From: Schlegelella_A sp038231215
GTDB taxonomy: Bacteria; Pseudomonadota; Gammaproteobacteria; Burkholderiales; Burkholderiaceae_C
DNA: 64,000 bases
Assembly (NCBI GenBank): GCA_038231215.1
Contig: JBBRLS010000004.1
Span: 62,001-126,000, forward strand
Direction of reading: 5' to 3'
In this document: piece after piece, positions 17,793 to 27,884 of the stretch
Numbering within the stretch: the stretch's first letter is position 1
Layout: the number at the start of each line of letters is the position of its first letter
The notes under the pieces: generated by a model
Database searches by the model: none
Seen by the model: the letters and a program-made list of their open reading frames with translations, nothing else
What the model was told of the DNA's origin: nothing
Translations under genes and position numbers: made by a program

Positions 17793-18269
17793 TCAGCCGC
17801 TCTTCTTGATCGCCTTGACGGCCTTGAGCACTTCCTCGACGTGGCCGGCGACCGTGAGGCCGCGCCACTCGGCGCGCAGGATGCCGACGCCGTCGATGAG
17901 GAAGGTGCTGCGCTCGATGCCCTTGACCTTCTTGCCGTACATGATCTTGTTCTTGACCACACCGAACATGTGGCAAAGCTTTTCTTCGGTGTCGGCGATC
18001 AGCTCGAAGGGCAGCTCGAGGTTGGTCTTGAAGCGATCGTGCGACGCCATGTTGTCGCGCGAGACGCCGAACAGGACGGCGCCGGCCTTGACGAATTCCT
18101 TGTAGTGATCGCGGAACTGCATCGCCTCGGTGGTGCAACCGGGCGTGTTGTCCTTGGGGTAGAAGTAGAGGACGACGATCTTGCCTGCGTAGGCCTGCGG
18201 CGTGAACTTCACTCCTCCGGTCGCGAGCGCTTCAAATTCCGGTACAGGTTTATTGAGTGCAGGCGTCAT
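17793..18269 (-). CDS. bcp: Thiol peroxidase, Bcp/PrxQ type (1-Cys form)
   Basis: A 158-residue AhpC/TSA peroxiredoxin. The peroxidatic Cys45 lies in YFYPKDNTPGCTTEA, the standard PrxQ motif. The resolving Cys five residues later in E. coli Bcp is Met50 here, so it may work as a 1-Cys enzyme or use another thiol such as the Cys in EEKLCHMFG. It reduces hydrogen and organic peroxides in the cytoplasm. It lies downstream of a copy of the palindromic repeat when read from PhoH; its own start is 87 bp from the Mth938-like gene, same strand. Confidence 0.93.
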   Translation of the reverse strand: MTPALNKPVPEFEALATGGVKFTPQAYAGKIVVLYFYPKDNTPGCTTEAMQFRDHYKEFVKAGAVLFGVSRDNMASHDRFKTNLELPFELIADTEEKLCHMFGVVKNKIMYGKKVKGIERSTFLIDGVGILRAEWRGLTVAGHVEEVLKAVKAIKKSG

Positions 18270-18356
18270 GAAGCTCTTGTCATCATCAACCCCGTTGCGG
18301 GGCGTAGCCCACGATTATAGGGCTTGGCAGTGACACTTAGCCCCTGCCCAGGCCGG

Positions 18357-18746
18357 TCAGGCAGGGGCGGGCGCGGTGGCGAAGAGCAGCGCAGCAACGA
18401 CCGAACGGCCCTCGGCCACCAACACGTTGTAGGTGCGACAGGCCGCCGCCGTGTCCATGGTCTCCACGCCGATGCACGCGTCGATCAGCGGCCTGAGCAG
18501 TGCGGCGGGCGGAAAGCGAAGTCGCGCGCCGCTGCCGAAGATGACGAGCTCCGGCGCGAGCGCGGCCAGCCGCTCGAAATGGGCCGCGCCCAGCGCCTCG
18601 AATCCCGCGGCCTTCCAGGGCTCGACCGCGCCCGTCCACGGCACGATGACGCTCTCGGTGTATTCGACGCCGTTGACGACGACGCCATCGGGGCCGTGAC
18701 GCGCGATCGCGTTCTGGCCTTCGATCCGGTCGGCACGCATCTTCAT
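18357..18746 (-). CDS. Mth938/NDUFAF3-like domain protein (DUF498)
   Basis: A 129-residue single-domain protein. ESVIVPWTGAVEPW and the central PELVIFGSGARLRFPP strand-loop, then VETMDTAAACRTYNVLVAEGRSVVAALLF, are the Mth938-fold pattern found in bacterial DUF498 proteins and in mitochondrial complex I assembly factor NDUFAF3. The bacterial function is not established. The start MKMRADRIEG at 18746 is chosen for domain length; it is divergent from the aminotransferase gene with 76 bp between, so promoters overlap. Confidence 0.85.
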   Translation of the reverse strand: MKMRADRIEGQNAIARHGPDGVVVNGVEYTESVIVPWTGAVEPWKAAGFEALGAAHFERLAALAPELVIFGSGARLRFPPAALLRPLIDACIGVETMDTAAACRTYNVLVAEGRSVVAALLFATAPAPA

Positions 18747-18822
18747 GCCCGGATTATCCGTGGGCCGTCCTGCGCGCACCCCTGTGGTCAAATAACTGCC
18801 CCTTCGTGCCGGAGTCTTTCTC

Positions 18823-20049
18823 GTGCAGTCCCTCTTGAAGTCGAGCAAGCTCGCCAACGTCTGCTACGACATCCGCGGCCCGGTGCTCGAGAAGGCCCGG
18901 CAGATGGAAGAAGAGGGCCAGCACATCATCAAGCTCAACATCGGCAACATCGCCGCGTTCGGGCTCGAGCCGCCCGACGAGATCGTGCAGGACATGATCC
19001 GCAACCTGCCGAACGCCGCCGGCTACACCGATTCGAAGGGCCTGTTCGCACCACGCAAGGCGATCGTCCACTACACGCAGCAAAAGCACATCAAGGGTGT
19101 GACGATCGACGACGTCTATCTCGGCAACGGCGCCTCCGAGCTGATCACGATGAGCATGAACGCGCTGCTCAACGACGGCGACGAGGTGCTGATCCCGGCC
19201 CCCGACTACCCGCTCTGGACCGCTTCGGTCGCGCTTTCGGGCGGCACGCCGGTGCACTACCTGTGCGACGAGGCGTCGGACTGGATGCCTGACCTGGCCG
19301 ACATGGAAGCGAAGGTCACCTCGCGCACGCGCGCGGTCGTCGTCATCAATCCGAACAACCCGACCGGCGCGCTCTATCCGGACGAGGTGCTCGAGAAGAT
19401 CGTCGCCCTGGCGCGCCGCCACGGCCTGATCGTCTTCGCCGACGAGATCTACGACAAGACGCTCTACGACGGCTGCGCGCACACCTCGATCGCCTCGCTC
19501 GCCGACGACCTGCTCTTTCTCACCTTCAACGGCCTGTCGAAGAACTACCGCTCGTGCGGTTACCGCGCCGGCTGGATGGTCGTCTCGGGCGAGAAGCGGC
19601 ACGCCGCCGACTACATCGAGGGCCTGAACATGCTTGCCTCGATGCGCCTTTGCTCGAACACGCCGGGACAACTCGCGATCCAGACCGCGCTGGGCGGCTA
19701 CCAGAGCATCGACGACCTCGTCGCACCGGGCGGGCGCCTGTGCCGGCAGCGCGACCTGGCGCACAAACTGCTGACGGCGATTCCCGGCGTGACCTGCGTC
19801 AAGCCGAAAGCCGCGCTCTACATGTTCCCGAGGCTCGACCCGGCGCTCTATCCGATCGAGGACGATCAGCAATTTGCCTACGAACTGCTCGCCGAGCAGA
19901 AGGTGCTGATCGTCCAGGGCACCGGCTTCAACTGGGTACGGCCCGATCACATCCGCGTCGTTTTCCTGCCCAACTCCGACGACCTGACCGACGCGATCGG
20001 CCGCATCGCCGCCTTCCTCGACCACTACCGAACGCGGCACTCGCGGTGA
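18823..20049 (+). CDS. alaA: AlaA-type alanine aminotransferase (class I/II PLP)
   Basis: A 408-residue fold-type I aminotransferase making alanine from pyruvate and glutamate. The N-terminus (DIRGPVLEKARQMEEEG, KLNIGN) is the AlaA signature. The PLP lysine is in FNGLSKNYRSCGYRAGW; NPNNPTGALY and DEIYDKTLYDG are class motifs. The GTG start follows GGAG 8-10 bases upstream. It leads the run alaA-hom-thrC-moeA-moaD-moaE; its TGA overlaps a possible GTG start of hom at 20046, or lies 5 bp from the ATG at 20055. Confidence 0.9.
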   Translation: MQSLLKSSKLANVCYDIRGPVLEKARQMEEEGQHIIKLNIGNIAAFGLEPPDEIVQDMIRNLPNAAGYTDSKGLFAPRKAIVHYTQQKHIKGVTIDDVYLGNGASELITMSMNALLNDGDEVLIPAPDYPLWTASVALSGGTPVHYLCDEASDWMPDLADMEAKVTSRTRAVVVINPNNPTGALYPDEVLEKIVALARRHGLIVFADEIYDKTLYDGCAHTSIASLADDLLFLTFNGLSKNYRSCGYRAGWMVVSGEKRHAADYIEGLNMLASMRLCSNTPGQLAIQTALGGYQSIDDLVAPGGRLCRQRDLAHKLLTAIPGVTCVKPKAALYMFPRLDPALYPIEDDQQFAYELLAEQKVLIVQGTGFNWVRPDHIRVVFLPNSDDLTDAIGRIAAFLDHYRTRHSR

Positions 20050-20054
20050 GCACG

Positions 20055-21395
20055 ATGAAACCGATCCAGGTCGGCCTGCTCGGCGCCGGCGTCGTCGGCA
20101 GCGGCACCTTCGTCGTCTTGCGCCGCAACCAGGAAGAGATCCGGCGCCGCGCCGGGCGCGAGATCCGCATCACCCACGTCGCCGACCTCGACACGGCACG
20201 TGCGAAGGCGTTGGTCGGCGACGCGGCCGAAGTGCTGGCCGACGCACGCGCCGTCATCGCCCGGCCCGAGATCGACGTCATCGTCGAGCTGATCGGCGGC
20301 ACCGGCGTCGCGAAAGCGCTCGTGCTCGAGGCGATCGCCGCGGGCAAGCATGTGGTCACGGCGAACAAGGCGCTGCTCGCGGTGCACGGCACCGAAATCT
20401 TCGCGGCGGCGCGCGAGCGCGGCGTCGTCGTCGCGTTCGAGGCGGCGGTCGCGGGAGGCATTCCCATCATCAAGGCGCTGCGCGAAGGCCTGACCGCGAA
20501 CCGCATCGAATGGATCGCCGGGATCATCAACGGGACGACCAACTTCATCCTCTCGGAGATGCGCGCCAAGGGCATCGATTTCGCGACCGCGCTCGCCGAC
20601 GCCCAGCGCCTGGGCTACGCAGAGGCGGATCCGAGCTTCGACATCCACGGCATCGACGCGGCGCACAAGGCGACGCTGGTCTCGGCGATCGCCTTCGGCG
20701 TTCCGGTGCAGTTCGCGAAGGCGCATGTCGAAGGCATCGCCGAGCTGCAGGCCGCCGACATCGCCTACGCCGAGCAGCTCGGCTATCGCATCAAGCTGCT
20801 CGCCATCACCAAGCGGCGCGAGGCGAAGGACGGCGCGCCGGCGGGCATCGAGTTGCGCGTCCATCCGACGCTGGTGCCGGCCACGCGCCTCATCGCCAAC
20901 GTCGAGGGCGCAATGAACGCCGTGCTGGTCCAGGGCGACGCGGTCGGCACCACGCTCTACTACGGCAAGGGCGCGGGCGCCGAGCCGACCGCCTCGGCGG
21001 TGATCGCCGACCTCGTCGACCTGGCGCGGCTGGCCACCGCCGACCCGGACCACCGCGTGCCTCATCTCGCGTTCCAGCCCGCCTCGATGCAGAACCTCGG
21101 CGTGCTGTCGATCGACGAGGTCGTGACCTCGTTCTATCTGCGCCTGCAGGTGGCCGACATCGCCGGCGTGCTGGCGCGCGTCACCGGCATCCTTGCCGAT
21201 CACGACATCTCCATCGACGCGTTGCTGCAGCGGCCGGCCCAGATCGGCGCGCACGAAGGCGCGGCGCGCACCGACGTCATCATCCTCACGCACGACACGG
21301 TCGAAGGCCGGATGACGAAGGCGATCGCAGCGATGCAGGCCTTGCCGACGGTGCTCGCGAAGATCGTGCGCATCCGCAAGGAAGACCTGGGTTGA
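20055..21395 (+). CDS. hom: Homoserine dehydrogenase
   Basis: A 446-residue monofunctional homoserine dehydrogenase, which reduces aspartate semialdehyde to homoserine. The N-terminal Rossmann motif is VGLLGAGVVGSGT; the substrate domain has HVVTANKALLA, VAGGIPIIKALREGL, GIINGTTNFIL and the proton-relay region GYAEADPSFDIHGIDAAHK. A C-terminal ACT domain (about 370-446, FYLRLQVADIAGVLARVTGIL) suggests threonine feedback. The ATG at 20055 is used; a GTG at 20046 overlaps the alaA stop. The 3' end overlaps thrC. Confidence 0.96.
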   Translation: MKPIQVGLLGAGVVGSGTFVVLRRNQEEIRRRAGREIRITHVADLDTARAKALVGDAAEVLADARAVIARPEIDVIVELIGGTGVAKALVLEAIAAGKHVVTANKALLAVHGTEIFAAARERGVVVAFEAAVAGGIPIIKALREGLTANRIEWIAGIINGTTNFILSEMRAKGIDFATALADAQRLGYAEADPSFDIHGIDAAHKATLVSAIAFGVPVQFAKAHVEGIAELQAADIAYAEQLGYRIKLLAITKRREAKDGAPAGIELRVHPTLVPATRLIANVEGAMNAVLVQGDAVGTTLYYGKGAGAEPTASAVIADLVDLARLATADPDHRVPHLAFQPASMQNLGVLSIDEVVTSFYLRLQVADIAGVLARVTGILADHDISIDALLQRPAQIGAHEGAARTDVIILTHDTVEGRMTKAIAAMQALPTVLAKIVRIRKEDLG

Positions 21396-22795
21396 AATAT
21401 CTCAGCACGCGCGGTGAAGGTCCCGGGCGCCGTTTCAGCGAGATCCTGCTCGAAGGACTGGCGCCCGACGGCGGGCTGTATCTGCCGGAGCGCTATCCAA
21501 AGGTCGACGCGGCGACGCTGTCGCGCTGGCGCGGCCTGCCCTACGCCGAGCTGGCCTTCGAGATGCTCTCGCTCTACATCGACGACGTTCCTGCCGCCGA
21601 CTTGCGTCGCCTCGTTGCCAGGACCTACACGGCAGAGATCTTCGGCGATCCGCGCATCGTGCCGCTGCGTCGGCTCGAGCCGGGCGTGTTCATCCTCGGC
21701 CTTTCCAACGGGCCGACGCTGGCGTTCAAGGACCTGGCGATGCAGTTCCTCGGCAACGTCTTCGAGTACGAGCTGGCGAGGCGCGGCCGCGTGCTCGAGG
21801 TGCTGGGCGCGACCTCGGGCGACACCGGCAGCGCCGCCGAATATGCGCTGAAGGGCAAGCGCGGCGTCGAGGTCTTCATGCTGTCGCCGCTCGGCCGCAT
21901 GAGCCCGTTCCAGCAGGCGCAGATGTTCGGCCTGCAGGACGCGAACATCCACAACATCGCCGTCGAAGGCGTGTTCGACGACTGCCAGGACCTCGTCAAG
22001 GCCGTCTCGGCCGACCTCGCCTTCAAGGCGCGCCATTCGATCGGCACCGTCAACTCGATCAACTGGGCGCGCCTCGTCGCCCAGGTCGTCTACTACTTCG
22101 CGGGCTATTTCCAGGCGACGACGTCGAACGCAGAGCAAGTCGACTTCGCCGTGCCGACAGGCAACTTCGGCAACATCTGCGCCGGCCACGTCGCCCGACA
22201 GATGGGACTGCCGATCCGCCGGCTCGTGCTCGCCACCAACGAGAACGACGTGCTCGACGAGTTCTTTCGTACCGGCGTCTATCGCGTGCGATCGGCGGCC
22301 GAGACGCACGAGACCTCGAGCCCGTCGATGGACATCTCGAAGGCGTCGAACTTCGAGCGCTTCGTGTTCGATGCGCTGGGGCGCGACGCCGCGCGAACGC
22401 GCGAGCTGTTCGAGACGGTCGAGACCCGGCGTGTCTTCTCGCTGACCGCCGACGAGCGCGACCGGGTTGGAGCGTTCGGCTTCGCGACCGGTTGCAGCAG
22501 CGGCGAGGACAGGCTGGCGACGATTCGTGCAGTGCACGGGGCGCACGGCGAAGTCATCGACCCGCACACCGCCGACGCCTTGAAGGTCGGCCGCGAGCAC
22601 GCCGAGGCAGGCACGCCGATGATCGTTCTCGAGACCGCCCTGGCGACCAAGTTCAACGCCACGGTTCGCGAAGCAATCGGCATCGATGCGCCGCGGCCGG
22701 CGCGCTTCGAAGGCATCGAAAAGCTGCCGCGCCGCTTCACGACCCTGCCGGTCGATGTCGAACGTCTCAAGGCCTTCATCGCCGAAAATGGCTGA
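21392..22795 (+). CDS. thrC: Threonine synthase (TTG start)
   Basis: A 467-residue PLP enzyme making threonine from O-phosphohomoserine. The N-terminus read from a TTG at 21392 (MKYLSTRGEGP) matches the usual MKYxSTRG opening; no ATG or GTG lies nearby, and the TTGA overlaps the hom stop by 4 bp. The PLP lysine is in TLAFKDLAMQF; GATSGDTGSAAEYA binds phosphate, and VPTGNFGNICAG follows. Homoserine kinase is not in this window. moeA begins 3 bp downstream. Confidence 0.95.
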   Translation: MKYLSTRGEGPGRRFSEILLEGLAPDGGLYLPERYPKVDAATLSRWRGLPYAELAFEMLSLYIDDVPAADLRRLVARTYTAEIFGDPRIVPLRRLEPGVFILGLSNGPTLAFKDLAMQFLGNVFEYELARRGRVLEVLGATSGDTGSAAEYALKGKRGVEVFMLSPLGRMSPFQQAQMFGLQDANIHNIAVEGVFDDCQDLVKAVSADLAFKARHSIGTVNSINWARLVAQVVYYFAGYFQATTSNAEQVDFAVPTGNFGNICAGHVARQMGLPIRRLVLATNENDVLDEFFRTGVYRVRSAAETHETSSPSMDISKASNFERFVFDALGRDAARTRELFETVETRRVFSLTADERDRVGAFGFATGCSSGEDRLATIRAVHGAHGEVIDPHTADALKVGREHAEAGTPMIVLETALATKFNATVREAIGIDAPRPARFEGIEKLPRRFTTLPVDVERLKAFIAENG

Positions 22796-22798
22796 GCC

Positions 22799-24049
22799 AT
22801 GAGTGCCGACCCGAACGCCCACTTCATGCCGACGATGCTCTCGCTCGACGAAGCGGTGCAGCGCGTGTTGGCGCGGGTGCAGGCGCCGCCGCCCGAGCGC
22901 GCCGAAACGATCTCGAGCTTCGATGCGCTGCGCCGCGTCCTCGCCGAAGACGTGCGCTCCCTGATCGACGTGCCGCCTGCCGACAACAGCGCAATGGACG
23001 GCTACGCGCTGCGCGCCGCCGACGTGCCGATCGCCGGCATGGTGTTGCCGGTGAGCCAGCGCATCCCCGCCGGCCGCATCGGCACGCCGCTCGCGTCGGG
23101 CACGGCAGCGCGCATCTTCACCGGCGCGCAGATTCCGGCCGGCGCCGACGCCGTCGTCATGCAGGAGCAGTGCGAGACCGCGCCGAATGGCGTACGCGTC
23201 AACGCGACCGTCCGGGCGGGCACCTCGATCCGCCGTCGAGGCGAGGACGTGCAGCGCGATTCCGTCGTCCTGCGCGCGGGCATGCGTCTTTCGCCGCAGG
23301 CGCTCGGCATGGCCGCGGCGGTCGGCGCCTCGACGGTCAGGGTCGGAGCCCAGCCGCGCGTCGCGCTGTTCTCGACCGGCGACGAGCTGGCCATGCCGGG
23401 CGAGGTGCTCAAGCCCGGCGCGATCTACAACTCGAACCGCTTTACCTTGCGCGGCCTCATCGAATCGCTCGGCGGCATCTGCGTCGACCTGGGCATCGTT
23501 CCCGATCGCCTCGATGCGACCCGCGAGACGCTGAGGCGTGCCGCAGAGGGCAACGACCTGATCGTCACCTGCGGCGGCGTCTCGGTCGGCGAAGAAGACC
23601 ACCTCAAGCCCGCGGTCGAGAAGGAAGGCCGGCTCGACCTCTGGCAGATCGCCATCAAGCCGGGCAAGCCCTTGGCATTCGGCGAAGTGTTTCGCGGCGA
23701 CGGCTCGTCGGCGTGGTTCATCGGCCTGCCTGGCAATCCGGTCTCGTCGTTCGTCACCTTCCTGTTCGCGGCGCGGCCGGTGCTGCTCAAGCTGCAGGGC
23801 GGCACGGACCTCGCACCGAAGCCGATCGCGATGCGCGCCGACTTCGCCTGGCCGCGTGCCGACAAGCGGCGCGAGTTCCTGCGCGTGCGGCGCAACGACG
23901 AAGGCGGCCTCGAGCTCTTCGCCAACCAGGGCTCGGGCGTCCTCACCTCGACGGTGTGGGGCGACGGCCTGGTCGACAACCCCGGCGGCACGACGATCGC
24001 GCCGGGCGACACGGTGCGCTACCTGCCTTTTGCCGAGCTGCTCGGATGA
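22799..24049 (+). CDS. moeA: Molybdopterin molybdenumtransferase
   Basis: A 416-residue MoeA that inserts molybdate into adenylated molybdopterin. Typical motifs: VPPADNSAMDGYAL, RIFTGAQIPAGADAVVMQE, the cofactor-binding LFSTGDEL and NSNRFTLRGLI, the MoaB-like CGGVSVGEEDHLK, and FIGLPGNPVSSFVTF; the C-terminal domain IV ends PFAELLG. ATG 3 bp after thrC; its stop overlaps the moaD start (ATGA). Coupling with moaD-moaE supports one cofactor unit. Confidence 0.96.
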   Translation: MSADPNAHFMPTMLSLDEAVQRVLARVQAPPPERAETISSFDALRRVLAEDVRSLIDVPPADNSAMDGYALRAADVPIAGMVLPVSQRIPAGRIGTPLASGTAARIFTGAQIPAGADAVVMQEQCETAPNGVRVNATVRAGTSIRRRGEDVQRDSVVLRAGMRLSPQALGMAAAVGASTVRVGAQPRVALFSTGDELAMPGEVLKPGAIYNSNRFTLRGLIESLGGICVDLGIVPDRLDATRETLRRAAEGNDLIVTCGGVSVGEEDHLKPAVEKEGRLDLWQIAIKPGKPLAFGEVFRGDGSSAWFIGLPGNPVSSFVTFLFAARPVLLKLQGGTDLAPKPIAMRADFAWPRADKRREFLRVRRNDEGGLELFANQGSGVLTSTVWGDGLVDNPGGTTIAPGDTVRYLPFAELLG

Positions 24050-24297
24050 AGCTCGAGGTGCGCTATTTCGCATCGCTGCGCGAGGCGCTGGGCAGCAGCG
24101 AAACAGTCGACGTGCCCGAACCGGCGACGGTCGGCGCCTTGCGCGATACGCTTTCGGCGCGCGGCGGCCGTCATGCGGAAGCGCTCGGCCGCCAGCGTGC
24201 CGTGCGCAGCGCCCGAAACCGCGTCATGTGCGCAGAGTCGGCGCCGCTCGGTGATGGCGACGAGGTCGGCTTCTTTCCGCCGGTGACGGGAGGCTGA
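24046..24297 (+). CDS. moaD: Molybdopterin synthase sulfur carrier subunit
   Basis: An 83-residue ubiquitin-like protein. The N-terminal KLEVRYFASLREALG and the C-terminal LGDGDEVGFFPPVTGG are MoaD landmarks; the terminal Gly-Gly is thiocarboxylated to donate sulfur to MoaE. ATG overlaps the moeA stop, and its TGA abuts the moaE GTG, so all three are tightly coupled. Confidence 0.95.
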   Translation: MKLEVRYFASLREALGSSETVDVPEPATVGALRDTLSARGGRHAEALGRQRAVRSARNRVMCAESAPLGDGDEVGFFPPVTGG

Positions 24298-24801
24298 GTG
24301 GCTGCTTCGCGTGTCGCCATCCAGACCGGGGACTTCGACGTGAGCGCCGAAGTCGCCGCGCTGCGTGGCGGCGACGGCGGCGTCGGTGCGGTCGCCGTCT
24401 TCGTCGGCACGGTGCGCGATCGCCGCGACGGCGCGATCGTGGCGTCGATGGAGCTCGAACACTATCCGGCCATGACCGAAGCGGCGATCGAGGCCATGAT
24501 CGACCAGGCCTTCGGCCGCTTCGACATCCGCGCCGCGCGCGTCGTGCATCGCGTCGGCGTTCTCGCGGCGCGCGAGCAGATCGTGCTCGTCGCGGTCGCG
24601 TCGGCGCACCGCGGTCAGGCCTTCTCCGCGTGCGAGTTCCTCATGGACTACCTCAAGACGCACGCGCCGTTCTGGAAAAAGGAAACGACCGACGCCGGTG
24701 CGCGCTGGGTCGACGCCCGCGTCGCCGACGACGCGGCGCTGGCGCGCTGGGGCATCGAGGCCGCGAACGTCGGACCGGCGCCGACCCCGCCCGAGCGCTG
24801 A
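24298..24801 (+). CDS. moaE: Molybdopterin synthase catalytic subunit
   Basis: A 167-residue MoaE that converts cyclic pyranopterin monophosphate to molybdopterin with MoaD. VAVFVGTVRDRRDG, LEHYPAMTEAAIEAM, VHRVGVLAAREQIVLVAVAS, RGQAFSACEFLMDYLKTHAPFWKKE follow family order; the Lys pair in FWKKE is the catalytic region. GTG start directly after the moaD stop, no better alternative nearby. crcB follows 8 bp later. Confidence 0.95.
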   Translation: MAASRVAIQTGDFDVSAEVAALRGGDGGVGAVAVFVGTVRDRRDGAIVASMELEHYPAMTEAAIEAMIDQAFGRFDIRAARVVHRVGVLAAREQIVLVAVASAHRGQAFSACEFLMDYLKTHAPFWKKETTDAGARWVDARVADDAALARWGIEAANVGPAPTPPER

Positions 24802-24809
24802 GCTTGGCC

Positions 24810-25190
24810 ATGCCCTGGTTGCAGATCGCCCTCATTTCCCTGGGTGCCAGCTTCGGCGCCGTGATGCGCTGGCTCGCCGGCGTCTGGCTGAACGGTCGCT
24901 GGAACGGCTTTCCGCTCGGCACGCTGTTCGTCAATTGCCTCGGCGGCCTGCTCATCGGCATGGCGCTGATCTGGTTCGAGCGCACGCCCAACGAGGCGAT
25001 GCGCCTGCTCGTCGTCACCGGCGTGCTCGGCGGCTTCACGACGTTTTCTGCCTTCTCGGTCGAGTCGCTGATCATGCTGCAGCGTGGCGCGTGGGGGCTG
25101 GCGCTGATGCATGCCTTCGCGCACGTTGCGGGCGCTCTTGCGTTCGCAGCGCTGGGTTTTCGCCTCGGCCAGTTGATCCTCGTCAAGTAG
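24810..25190 (+). CDS. crcB: Fluoride exporter CrcB/Fluc
   Basis: A 126-residue membrane protein with four hydrophobic segments. Family motifs are present: GASFGAVMRWLAG, GTLFVNCLGGLLIGM and GVLGGFTTFSAFSVES, whose Asn and Phe residues line the fluoride pore of the dual-topology dimer. The ATG at 24810 starts just before the first membrane helix. It follows moaE by 8 bp, so it probably rides on the alaA...moaE transcript. No fluoride riboswitch can fit in that gap. Confidence 0.95.
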   Translation: MPWLQIALISLGASFGAVMRWLAGVWLNGRWNGFPLGTLFVNCLGGLLIGMALIWFERTPNEAMRLLVVTGVLGGFTTFSAFSVESLIMLQRGAWGLALMHAFAHVAGALAFAALGFRLGQLILVK

Positions 25191-25213
25191 ACGGCTCCTC
25201 CGGACCGCGGCCG

Positions 25214-25242
25214 CTTGAAAAGCGCCGACGATCGCCTCAACT
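25214..25242 (+). promoter_or_regulatory. Sigma-32 (RpoH) heat-shock promoter of clpB
   Basis: CTTGAAA at 25214-25220 matches the sigma-32 -35 consensus exactly. After 14 bases, CCTCAACT at 25235-25242 matches CCCCATNT at most positions. A transcript from about 25249 would carry GGAG at 25254-25257 before the clpB ATG at 25267. Confidence 0.8.
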
Positions 25243-25266
25243 GGATTCGATCCGGAGAAACGCCCC

Positions 25267-27858
<2,592 letters not shown>

Positions 27859-27884
27859 GGCGGCGCGGCAGCCGCCACGCCGCG

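Noticed and set aside
21200..24073. A 957-codon open frame antisense to thrC-moeA
   Set aside because: It is opposite well-conserved genes in both position and frame. Its product is rich in Arg, Asp, Gly, Ala and His and has no domain pattern, which is typical of antisense frames in high-GC DNA.
24802..24809. Fluoride riboswitch for crcB
   Set aside because: Only 8 bp separate moaE and crcB, and the structure cannot fit without lying in moaE; no matching motif was seen.
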